Origin: Apium graveolens
Lineage: Eukaryota > Streptophyta > Magnoliopsida > Apiales > Apiaceae
Reading direction: 5' to 3'
Assembly: GCF_009905375.1 (NCBI RefSeq)
Contig: NC_133653.1
Span: 55,731,663 to 55,795,662, forward strand
Length of the DNA: 64,000 nt
The notes beneath the pieces are model-generated. The model was given only the letters and a program-made list of their open reading frames with translations. It was not told the DNA's origin and ran no database searches. Below, one piece after another: positions 36,584 to 46,935 of the stretch. The translations under genes were made by a program, and so were the position numbers. Positions within the stretch are counted from its first letter, which is position 1; each line of letters begins with the position of its first letter.

Positions 36584-38680
36584 TCAAGAATAATTAAGCA
36601 TATCTAACTCACTTACCAACCTTGAAAAGGTGGATTCATCAAGTGGCTTGGTAAATATGTCTGCAAGATGCTTTTCACTTGGAACAAAATGGAGTTCCAC
36701 AATACCATTCATCACATGTTCCGTTATGAAGTGGTACTTGATGTCTATATGCTTTGCTCTTGAATGCTGCACTGGATTTTCAGTGATGGAAAATGTACTT
36801 ATGTTATCACAGAAAATGGGAATTCTATCCACTTGTAGACCATAGTCCAACAATTGGTTTTTCATCCACAAAATATGTGCACAACAACTACCAGCAGCAA
36901 TATATTCAGCTTCAGCTGTAGAAGTAGAAACTGAATTTTGCTTTTTACTGAACCAGGACACAAGCTTGTTCCCTAGAAATTGACAGGTTCCTGTTATACT
37001 TTTTCTGTCTATTCTACAACCTGCATAATCTACATCTGAATAACCAGTTAGATCAAAACCAGAATCTCTAGGGTACCAAATGCCAAGTTTTGGTGTTCCC
37101 TTGAGATATCTGAAAATTCTCTTAATAGCTACTAAATGAGATTCTCTAGGATCAGCCTGAAATCTAGCACAAAGATATGTAGCAAACATTATATCTGGCC
37201 TACTAGCTGTTAAGTACAGAAGTGAGTCAACCATGCCCCTATAACTTGAAATATCCACAGACCTTTCAGTAGTGTTTAATTCAAGCTTAGTTGCAGTGGC
37301 CATGGGAGTTTTTGCAGATGTGCAATCCATTAGATCAAACTTCTTTAAAAGATCATGAATGTATTTAGTTTGACTAATGATTATTCCATCACTAACTTGC
37401 TTAACTTGTAAACTAAGAAAGTAAGTTAGTTCTCCCATCATGCTCATTTCATACTTTGCATCAATTTGGCAAACTTTTTGCAAAGTTTTTCATCTATAGA
37501 GCCAAAAATAATATCATCTACATAAATTTGAACAAGTATACTAGAGTCAATAAAATTTCTAAAGAATAACGTTTAATCGACAGTACCTCTTGTGAAGTGG
37601 TTTTCCAAAAGAAACTTTGATAAAGTGTCATACCAGGCTCTAGGTGCTTGCTTCAAACCATAAAGTGCTTTCAAAAGATAGTAGACATGATTTGGGAAAT
37701 TTGGATCTTCAAAACCTGGAGGCTAACTAACATAGACTTCCTCCTCCAAATCTCCATTCAGAAAAACACTTTTGACATCCATTTGATAGAACTTGAAATT
37801 GGCATGAGCTGCATAGGCTAAGAAAATTCGGAGGGCTTCAAGTCTTGCAACAGGAGAAAAAGTTTCATCAAAATCTATTCCTTCTTGTTGAAAATAGCCC
37901 TTAGCTACCAATCTAGCTTTGTTCCTTACTACTATGCCATTTTCATCCATCTTGTTTCTGAATACCCATTTGGTGTCAATTGGATTCTTTCCTTTGGGCT
38001 TGGGTACCAGCTTCCATACTTTATTCCTTTCAAATTAGTTTAGCTCCTCCTGCATAGCTAAAATCCAATTAGGATCCAACAAAACTTCTTCTACCTTCTT
38101 TGGTTCTTCCTTAGATAAGAAGCTGCTATATAGACATTCTTCTTGAGTTTCTCTCCTTGTTTGAACTCTAGAAGATGCATCACCAATTATGAGCTCAAAA
38201 GGGTGATCTTTAGTCCATTTTCTTTGTTGAGGTAGATTAGCTCTAGATGAACAGGCCTCATTGTTGTCTTGATGTGTGACTGAGTTTTGATTAATAGAAA
38301 CTCCCCTTGAGTTTGTGAATCTTTGATTTGAGAAAGGGGAGCTTTCTGTAAGTGATTTATTCTGAATTTCAACTTCTCTTAATGACCCGACGGATGGTGC
38401 ACTTTGTGTTTCGATGGATGAAGCTGATTGTCTCCCCACGGGATGAAGCATTTTGCAACTCGACAGATGTTGAATTATGTGCTTCATTAGTTGTAGATTT
38501 TTCTGCATTATCCTGATTCACTATTTCTTGATCACTTTCATCATCACTGTCATCACTAACCATTTCCACATTTTCAAACTTGAGGCTTTCATGAGAATCT
38601 TCATCTTGCAGTCCTTCAATTTTTTATCATCAAACACAACATATATTGATTCCATAACAATGTAGGTTCTATGTAAAGCA
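36584..38680 (-). pseudogene. pol: Copia pol, linker, RT and RNase H, copy 2
   Basis: In reading order: the integrase to RT linker (38680-38100, acidic, with motif copies at 38388-38470), then [10 protein letters not shown], an RT part at 37950-37723 ([20 protein letters not shown]), the catalytic [10 protein letters not shown] near 37540-37510, and a 299-residue open stretch 37483-36584 covering the end of RT and all of RNase H (STAEAEYIAAGSCCAHILWM, HIDIKYHFITEHV, ADIFTKPLDESTF). Frameshifts near 38610, 38040, 37720 and 37490 disable it. RNase H lacks the TGA of copy 1 and is intact in sequence. Confidence 0.93.
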
Positions 38681-38861
38681 TAATGTAATATAACATATAA
38701 TCGAGGATTTATAACTCAACATGAAAACAAAAATAGATAAACAAAATTAAACTGTGAAGCACAAGAACCCTACAGATGAAGACAAGATAAAAACAAAGAA
38801 CCAAATGATGTGATTGACTCCTTAAGTTCTCCAACAGATCATGGGAAGAAGTTCATTTTCA
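38681..38861. other. Short unclassified junction segment
   Basis: The match to Sirevirus copy 2 ends near 38680, and the LTR of the next element cannot be traced with certainty before about 38862. The segment has no ORF. TCCTTAAGTTCTCCAACA near 38818-38836 looks like the reverse of a Sirevirus LTR start, so part of this may belong to another element. Confidence 0.4.
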
Positions 38862-39842
38862 TGTTCAGGCAGCCATGAAGAATAAGACAAGGGATTTCAA
38901 GCATCAGTTTTATGGATTGATTTCAAGTGTTACAGATCAAGGGTTCAGTGAAAGAGGCAATAGATAAACACCAATCTGTATCAACTCAGAAACACAAGAC
39001 AAATTGAATTAGGATCCTCTCAATGCTAGCTGTTTGTGAACCAGACCAGTGCACCAAACATCAGTATTCAAGAAAGTATTTTGATTCAATTACAGAAGGA
39101 AATGATTGATACATTGAAGAATGGTTTGACAAGAGCAAATATATTCTAAGTCATGACAACCCTTTCAACAGGTCACCATAGGAGTCCTAGTCGCCACAGA
39201 AATAGACTAAGTGTCTATCTGGTCGCCATAGGAGTCCTAGTCGCCACAGAAATAGACTAAGTATCTATCAGTCGCCATAGAACTCTGTCACCATAGAGTT
39301 TAGTCACCACATAGAAAGGCACAAGGGAACTCTGTCGCCACAGAGAAAGGCACAAGGGAACTCTGTCACCATAGAGCTTAGTCGCCATAGAGAAAGGCAC
39401 AGGGGATACTGGTCGCCACAAAGCTCAGTCGCCATAAAAGTGTTGTTCATTGATTTCAAATGCAGCAAAGTTTAATGAAATGTGTGGACAAAAATAGGCC
39501 ACCTGTCCATTTAATTTGAAAGACTACAAAGCAGCAATTGAATGTATTCATTTAGTTAGTTATCTTCTTCAGCAAACACAGAAAGCTTACGAGAGCTCCA
39601 TTAAAGCTTCACATTTATTACTCTTGTAAACATACTGTTATGCTGCTGAATTTATCGTAGCTAATCAATACTTTGATTAGATTGTAGCAACCTCAAGATT
39701 TATATTAATAAAATAATATATTACTCAAATTGTTTTGTGTTATTTTGATTCCGTACTTTTAACGAAAAACTTCAAACGAATCGAAAAAGATTGTAGGTAT
39801 CGTATTCAACCCCCCCCCTTCTATGATACTTTGGGACTAACA
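38862..39842 (+). repeat. 5' LTR of Sirevirus family 2 (start uncertain)
   Basis: The end is firm: GGGACTAACA at 39842 followed by a PBS, with a run of nine C bases at about 39770-39818 as in related LTRs. The start at TGTTCAGG (38862) is a guess that gives a length of 981, close to the 1.02-1.06 kb of family 1; it could be up to 170 bases further left. The middle carries the repeat cluster 39171-39436. Confidence 0.6.
39171..39436 (+). repeat. Cluster of GTCGCCACAG motifs in the family 2 LTR
   Basis: About twelve copies of GTC[GA]CCA[CT]AG occur in 265 bases. The first two units are a tandem duplication of about 51 bases (39171-39270); later copies alternate with CACAAGGGAACTCTGT-type spacers. 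Several form inverted repeats, for example CTCTGT with ACAGAG around CGCC near 39330-39345. The same motif recurs in the spacer at 46200-46400. Confidence 0.9.
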
Positions 39843-39844
39843 AT

Positions 39845-39856
39845 TCGTATCATAGC
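39845..39856 (+). other. Primer-binding site, initiator-Met tRNA type (family 2)
   Basis: TCGTATCATAGC after the LTR differs at two of twelve places from the standard TGGTATCAGAGC, consistent with decay of this older element. Confidence 0.75.
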
Positions 39857-39986
39857 TTGTTGATTGATATACATATCAAGATCTGGAGAAAGAAACAAGT
39901 TCTTGAAAAAATTCTTGAATTTTTTAATTTTCAAAAATTTTCATTTTTTGAAATTTTTGAACTTTAAATAATTTAATTCCGCCAAG

Positions 39987-42480
39987 ATGATGAACAACCT
40001 AAGAATTGGAAATAAAAAGGTTCCCCCATTCGATAGAGATAATTACAACCTATGGAAGAAAAAGATGATGTTGTTTATGAAAGCCTCGAATCCACTTTAC
40101 ATTAGAATATTACTGAATGGCCCTTATGTTCCAATGGAAGTAGTTGTTGAATCCACAACCACAACTGATGTAAGAATTCTTTCATCATCCACTCCCAGGG
40201 ATCCGTCTAAATATACAGAAACTGACAAGGAATTGATAAATCCGGACACAAGCCTTCAACTAATAATTGTGGAATCGACCGATAAAGATATGAGTCATCA
40301 ACTTCTAGGAAGTAACAGTGCGAAAGATATGTGGGAAACCATTGAGCTTTTAATGGAAGGTACAGAAGAAGTTAAAGAAAACAGGATGGATATTCTAACG
40401 ACTTAATATGAGGCATTCAAACTTTTACCCGGAGAAGCATAGTCTTCACTCTTTGAGAGATATACAAGACTGTTAAGTGAATTAAAGCTGCAAGGGAAAA
40501 TTTATCCTATACGTGAGTCCAACAGAAAGTTTATGCTAATGCTCCCAGTTCACCTGGAACAAAAGAACACATCAATAGGGAAATAGTAGATTTTATCACT
40601 ATGTATCGAGATGTGATATATGGAAAGCTGAGAACACAGGAGCTGGAGCAAGAGCAGAGAGCTACTATCTATAGACCTGGTTCTCTTGACAGTAAGAGTA
40701 CGACACTTGCAAAAACCACTGCACTTGTAGTTCGTAAACCTGAAGTTTAAGAAAATAAGTTTGCACCCTCCTCAACAATAAAAAAAATTGTCGTAGCTGA
40801 AATTGCTCATGGTGACCCAGAGGATGAAAGTGAGTTCTATACTCAAGAAGAACTTGAACAGTTGGAGGATAAATCTATGGCCTACATGGCTGCAAAATTT
40901 AGTCATGTTAGATTCATAAGAAAGCCCAACTATAAACCAAGGGGTTCATCAGGGAGATTTCAGAAAGGAAGCTACTCATCAGGGTCAAGCTCCAGAGGAG
41001 GCTACAAGTTAAGTTGGATAGACAGGAGCAAAACAAGATGCTACAACTGCAATGAGTTAGGGCACTTTGCATCTGATTGTAGAAAACCCAAGGCAGCAAA
41101 GTCAAATGATTCCTATGAAAAGAAGGAAACTTATGAAGATTTGAAAAGGAAGAATGAGAAGCTGAATGCTTATGTGGTAAAGGAAAAGGGAAGAGCGTAC
41201 ATTGCTGAAGGAAAAAGCTGGGAAGATACTGATTCGGATGAAGAGGAAGAGTACGTGAATCTGGCTCTTATGGCAGACTCTGCAGAGGAATCATTGCAAT
41301 CATTTCAGGTTCCTAAACTTACCACTATAGATATGACTGTGTCTGAATACAAATCTACTGTGCATGAACTTACTTTATAATTTTATAATGTTCGTACAAG
41401 CATGCTTGCATATAAAATGGAAAATGATAAGTTAGTCCTTAAATCTGAGAGTTTAACCTCTGAGAATGAAGAATTAGAATTTCTTGTACTTGGACTAGAA
41501 GACCTTAAGCAAAAGAATGAATATCTCGAGAATAAGGTTAAATGCAATGCAGACATAGAAGTCATTCTTAGAACCCAAATTGTTGACTTAGAAAAGAAGT
41601 TACAGGCGTTTAAGAATGTATCTTTGACTCAGAAGGAGATAATAGATAGTCAAAGATTTAAATCTAGGACTTCAATAGGACTTGACTATTCTAAGCTAAA
41701 CAGTAAGAAACATAGTTGCACATCTGAGATAAACATGTTTGTCTCATAAAAGGTTCCATATGTTATTAAGGATGTTGTATCTCCGTTATTCACCGACTCT
41801 GTTTCATTACCTTTGGATGAAGTAAGTTTGATAATCAATGAGGAGTTGATTGCTGAAGATAGAGAGAAGGAAGAGGAATCCCCTTAGACTCCTAACGTTC
41901 CAGCTAGTAAAGCTAAATCCATAGTTGACCTAGGTAATAAGGTGGATAGTAAGGAACCTGACACACCTAAGAAACCCGACCCAATAGTTAACTCTAAGAC
42001 TGATGAGGGTGCTAAGATTAAGACTAAGAAGAACAGAAATGGCAAGGTAGGTGTAAATAAGAAATCTAATTTTGCATCTTCCTCATCTGCATCTAGGAAG
42101 TTATGTAATAATTGCAATTTTGTTGCACATCGTACACATGCATGCACTAAAGCTAAAGTATAATATGTTGCATCTTCCAGTATGCCTGCCATGCCTAACA
42201 TGCCTAGCTTTCATGAACCCTGTGGTGTAGTTGGATGTATGCCATGTGTATTTATTACCATATCTGAATATTTTAAAGCTTATCATGTAACTGCTAGCAC
42301 TTGCACCAACACTAAGACAAACATGGGTAATGAGCACACATAGGCTATACCTCCTGTCTCTAAGTCTAACATCTCTGATAAGACTAGCACTGAGAAGGAG
42401 TCAGTCAAAGTGAAAGCTAAGCCTGTTAAGGTTTCATTTGTTGATATTGTTTCTACCCCTAAACCTTCAGGACCCAAGAA
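39987..42480 (+). pseudogene. gag: Gag of Sirevirus family 2, broken
   Basis: Gag forms the virus-like particle and binds RNA. The start MMNNLRIGNKKVPPFDRDNY at 39987 fits copia gag (FDRDNYNLWKKKM). A TAA at 40404-40406 ends the first piece; remnants continue through the UBN2/RVT-type gag core. The piece 40862-41380 has a basic RG/S-rich part, then a CCHC zinc knuckle CYNCNELGHFASDC near 41039-41080. Next, 41402-41749 is a coiled coil (LKSESLTSENEELEFLVLGL). The piece 41942-42163 ends in a second CCHC, CNNCNFVAHRTHAC. Several stops (41378, 41747, 41887, 42161) interrupt the reading. Confidence 0.88.
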
Positions 42481-42483
42481 GGC

Positions 42484-43827
42484 TTGGGTACCAAAGTCTT
42501 CTTAATCAATCTGTATTTGCAGGATAAGGTAAGAAAGGAAAAGATCATGTGGATTCTGGACAGTGTGTGTTCTGGGCACATGACAGGAGAAATGTCCCTG
42601 CTCATAGGAGTAGTTGAGAAAGTTAGCCCTATAGTTACCTTTGGAGATGACAACAAAGGATTTACTAAGGGTTATGGCAATTTGAAAATTGGAAATGTCA
42701 TCATTGAAAACATCTCTCTTGTGGAAGGATTGAAGCACAATCTTCTGAGCATAAGTCAATTTTGTGACAAAGGATACAATGTTGATTTCACGTTAAAAAG
42801 ATGTTTGATCTCTCACAGAAAAGATGAGAAGCTTGCATTACAGGGAGTAAGGAAAGGTAATTTGTACATAGCTAACTTGAAGTCTACATGTGATGGAGTA
42901 ATCAGATGTTTCTACAACAAAGCCTCATTTGAACAAAGTTGTGTATGGCACAAGAAGCTCTCGCACTTGAACTTCAAGACATTGAACTCTCTGGTCAAGA
43001 GAGAATTAGTGAGAGGACTACCACAGATGGAATTCTGTCAAGAAGGACTCTGTGAAGCATGTGAAAAAGGGAAATCAAAAAAAGCATCACATAGAAGCAA
43101 GGAAATGACAAGCATAACTGAACCTCTTCAGTTGATTCACATGATTTATTTGGTCCAGTGAATGTGTTGTCACTATCAAGGAAAAGATATGCTTTAGTGA
43201 TGGTCGATGACTTCTTTAAGTATACATGGGTGTTGTTCTTACAATCCAAGGATGAAGCACCTCAGCTGATAGTGGATCATATAAAGAAAATTGAGATGGA
43301 AGCGAAATTACCTGTCAGGAAGATCAGATCAGATAATGTGACAGAATTCAAGAATGCATTTCTAAATGAATTATGTACAGAGAAAGGTATTTCGAGACAG
43401 TATTCAGCTCCAAGAACTCCACAACAAAACGAGGTAGTAGAAATGAAAGAATCGTACCTTGGTTGAAGCAACAAGGACTATGCTAAGGGAATCAAGACTT
43501 CCTACTTACTTCTGGGCTGAAGCTGTCAACACAGCATGTTACACTCAAAATCGTACCCTGATTAACAAAGATCATGACAAGACTCCTTATGAGATAATGG
43601 CTGAAAAGAAACCAACACTGAAATACTTTCATGTGTTTGGTGCTAAATACTTTGTGCTAAAGGAAGGAAATGAGCATCTAGGAAAGTTTGATGCTAAGGC
43701 AGAAGAAGGCATATTTCTTGGCTATTCTCTGGAATCTAAAGCTTATAGGGTTTATATGATTACTGATCAAAAGGTTATTGAAAGCCTTAATGTAACATTC
43801 GACGACACCAAGTTGGCCAGCCTGTAA
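42484..43827 (+). pseudogene. pol: Protease and integrase part of pol (family 2)
   Basis: Three overlapping open pieces in different frames. 42484-43161 has the protease active-site region WILDSVCSGHMTG, where the expected DSG is DSV, then GNLKIGNVIIENISLVEGLK and the GAG-pre-integrase and zinc part (WHKKLSHLNFKTL, CEACEKGKSKKASH). 43158-43466 is the integrase core: Asp in MVDDFFKYTWVLFLQSK, Asp in IRSDNVTEFKNAF, Glu in TPQQNEVVEMKES, where expected glycines are Val or Glu. 43459-43827 continues with EATRTMLRESRLPTYFWAEA and GIFLGYSLESKAYRVY. The frame slips near 43150 and 43460. Confidence 0.9.
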
Positions 43828-45778
43828 AGAAAAAAGGATTCTGAATCTCTGGAATTTGAAAATTTATCAGATGATCCATTGGAGATAATAGAACCTGAGA
43901 TTGCTAGAAATACATCTACAGTTCATGGCAATGCTGATTCAGGATCAACTGGTGGTAATGATGGAAACAATGATTATGATAATTATACATGAACACCTTC
44001 AAGAACCACTACATCAAGATCAGAATCATCCAGTCATGGTGACAACACCTCAGGGGGAGCAGGAAGAGGATCTACAGTTCACACTCAACATCAGACTGAA
44101 CAAGGGGAAACATCACGATCATATCTGCCTCGTCAAAGAGTTTAGAACAGAGACCATCCCTTTGAGTTGATCATTGATGATCCTGATACAGGAGTAAGAA
44201 CTAGACATGCCACTCAGAAAGAATGTCACTTTTCAGGGTTTCTGTCAGAAATGGAACCTAAGAAGGTGGATGAGGCACTGGAAGATCCATATTGGCTTAT
44301 TGTTATGCAAGAAGAACTCAATCAGTTTGAGAGGCAAAAGGTATGAAAGCTGGTACCCCGACCAAAGAACAAGTCAGTGATAGGCACTAAATGGGTATTC
44401 GGGAACAAGCTAGATGAAGATGGCATTGTAACGAGAAACAAGGCTAGACTGGTAGCTAAAGGTTACTCTCAAGAAGAGGGTATAGATTATGATAAAACTT
44501 ATACACCAGTGGCTAGACTTGAGGCAATCAGGATGTTTCTGGCATTCGCAGCATATTTAGAATTCAAAGTTTATCAAATGGACGTGAAGTGTGCATTCCT
44601 GAATGGAGAGCTAGAAGAAGAAGTGTATGTGGAACAACCTCCAGGTTTTGAAGATCCAAATCTGGCTGATTTTGAATACTTTCATTCAAAGCTCTCTATG
44701 GTCTTAAGCAAGCTCCAAGGACATGGTATGACACTCTCTCTGAGTTTTTACTTGAAAATGGTTTTACTAGAGGTGTCATAGATAAAACTCTGTTTCATAA
44801 ATTGCACAAATATGATATGATATTAGTTCAAGTATATATTGATGATATTATATTTGGTTCTACTAATGATGATCTTTGCAAGAGATTCTCTAAGCTAATG
44901 CAGAGTAAGTACGAGATGAGCATGATGGGATAGTTGAACTACTTTCTTGGATTACAAGTGAGTCAAAGGAAAGATGGTATATTCATTTGTCAATCTAAGT
45001 ATATCAGAGAACTTCTCAAGAAGTATAATATGGAAGATTCAACTCCAGCAAAGACCCCCATGCCAACAGCCTCCAAGCTTGATCAGGAAAAAACTGGTAA
45101 GAAAGTTGACATCACAAGCTACAGAGGTATGATAGGCTCATTACTTTATCTCACAGCAAGTAGACCAGATATTATGTTTGCAACATGCTTATGTGCTAGA
45201 TTTCAAGCTGAACCAAAAGAGTCTCATCTTATAGTTGTTAAAAGAATATTTAGGTACCTTCAGGGAATTCCAAATCTTGGAATTTGTTACCCTAAAGGTA
45301 CAGGTTTTGACTAGTTGGCTGTACAGATTCAGATTTTGCAGGTTGTAAGATTGACCGGAAAAGTACATCAGGAAGCTGTCAGTTTCTTGGGAGAAGATTA
45401 TTATTCTGGCATAGCAAGAAGCAGCACTCAGTATCCACATCAACTGCTGAAGCTGAATATATAGCTGCTGGAAACTGTTGTGCTCAAATCTTGTGGATGA
45501 GGAACCAACTCCGGGATTATGGTCTTTTGGTATCAAAGATCCCAATATTCTATGACAATACAAGTGCAATAGCAATCTCAAACAATCCAGTTCAGCACTC
45601 GAGAACAAAGCACATTGATATCAGGTATCACTTTATCAGAGAGCATGTCACAAATGGCACTGTGGAGTTACACTTTGTACCCATAGAGGATCAAATTGCA
45701 GACATCTTCACCAAACCACTTGATGAAAACACTTTCTCTAAGTTGGTTACTGAACTTGGGATTTTGAAATCTTTCTAA
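43828..45778 (+). pseudogene. pol: Linker, RT and RNase H part of pol (family 2)
   Basis: A degenerate acidic linker (43828-44220) leads to RT. Pieces: 44377-44781 ([38 protein letters not shown]), a shifted part with the catalytic VYIDDIIFGS-type motif near 44833-44862, 44934-45314 ([40 protein letters not shown]), then RNase H to ADIFTKPLDENTFSKLVTEL and the stop at 45776-45778. A TAG replaces a residue before LNYFLGL near 44932, and a TAG follows GTGFD at 45312-45314. The 95-residue end 45491-45778 is intact. Confidence 0.92.
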
Positions 45779-45911
45779 TTAACTTTAGAAGTCAATAACT
45801 ACAATTTATCCTGGTTAAATTCACTTGTTATTTAATTTCAATATCTTAAGGACATCTGAATTTACATGCCATTAATTATTTCTCGTAATTCAATCATTTA
45901 TGTGCTTGCAT

Positions 45912-45949
<38 letters not shown>

Positions 45950-46935
45950 TGAGCACATTCATATTGATAAAGCTATTTAATTTAATTTCAGTGGACTTTA
46001 AATAATTAATATTTAAAGGGGTTCATTGAAATTAACATTCAAATATTGCAGCATAATCATTTTTCACAAAAATATAGTATTATCAATAAAATGATAATAT
46101 TTGTATAAGTAGTGAAATATAATTGTGATTTATTATTTGTTTTAAACATTCTTTTCAATGAAAATATTTTTTAAGAAGATGTTTAAAATAAATTTCAGCA
46201 GCTCAGAGGTTGTTGGGTCGCAACAGGAGTTTTAGACTCAGAATTATTCTAAGTACAACTCTCATGTGTCGCCACAGAGGATCTACTTAGAATTTTTCTA
46301 AGTTTAATCCCTCTGTGTCGCCACAGAAGGATCCCAGACACCAACACTTCTCTGTGGTCGCCATAGAGATACTATAGTGCTCCGTGGTCGCCACAGGAAG
46401 CTGTCTCCACACAGCAATTGGTGCTTTCATTTTTTTTTGCTGGTTGTTGTGAGTATATATACACAGAATTCACTTCTTTTCGATTATATACATACAACAA
46501 CAAGAATCGCAGGAGGGAAGAAATTTTGTTTTGATCAAATCAGTAACAGAACTCTGCCAATTTTTTTAATTTTTGTAGATTTTGAAAGCATATAACTCAA
46601 GAATCATTTTGAGTCCAGAATCAACAACTTTCACCGAGTATTTTTTAAGATAGAGTTACTTAGTTGTTGCTTGTTTAAGGCTTTGTTTGGCAAAACTGTT
46701 ACTTGATTTATTCTTAATTTAATTTTTAGGCCTTGTTTGGTTAATCTCTTAAAAAGTGTGTTTTTAAAGTTTGGTCAATTTATTTTATCTTATAATTCGA
46801 AGGGAACAAATAAATTTATTTTAAATCCAAATTTTATTCTCATTTTAATTAAATAGAGAATAATATTCAGATTCCAAAAACAAATTTTGTTTCTATTATT
46901 GAACGTGATCCAATTAAAATGGTACATTTTGAGAC
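45779..46935 (+). other. Pol to post-pol spacer (family 2) with AT repeat and motif cluster
   Basis: There is no ORF of note in this 1.16-kb stretch. It has an (AT)n microsatellite at about 45915-45946, AT-rich DNA, and at 46200-46400 five or six copies of the family 2 motif. The clearest palindrome is near 46350-46370, with arms CTCTGTGG and CCATAGAG around TCG. TATATATACAC near 46453 is a possible TATA element shortly upstream of the ORF, but that is inference. Confidence 0.75.

Larger units (their letters stand above)
30195..38680 (-). mobile_element. Sirevirus family 1, copy 2, 5'-truncated
   Basis: This minus-strand copy matches copy 1 through LTR, PPT, post-pol ORF, spacer and RT-RNase H, and extends further 5' into the linker between integrase and RT. 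The match ends near 38680 (ESIYVVFDD-type sequence), so integrase, gag and the 5' LTR are absent. It lies next to fragment D at 30194; the far flank is not fragment D, so the insertion has been rearranged or truncated after it happened. Confidence 0.92.

Noticed and set aside
1..38680. Copies 1 and 2 of Sirevirus family 1 as two ends of one element
   Set aside because: They are in opposite directions and both contain the same 3' parts (RT-RNase H, post-pol ORF, 3' LTR), so they are separate insertions.
39171..39436. CRISPR-like regular repeats
   Set aside because: The units are imperfect, inverted in part, within a plant LTR, and the spacers are repeated rather than unique.
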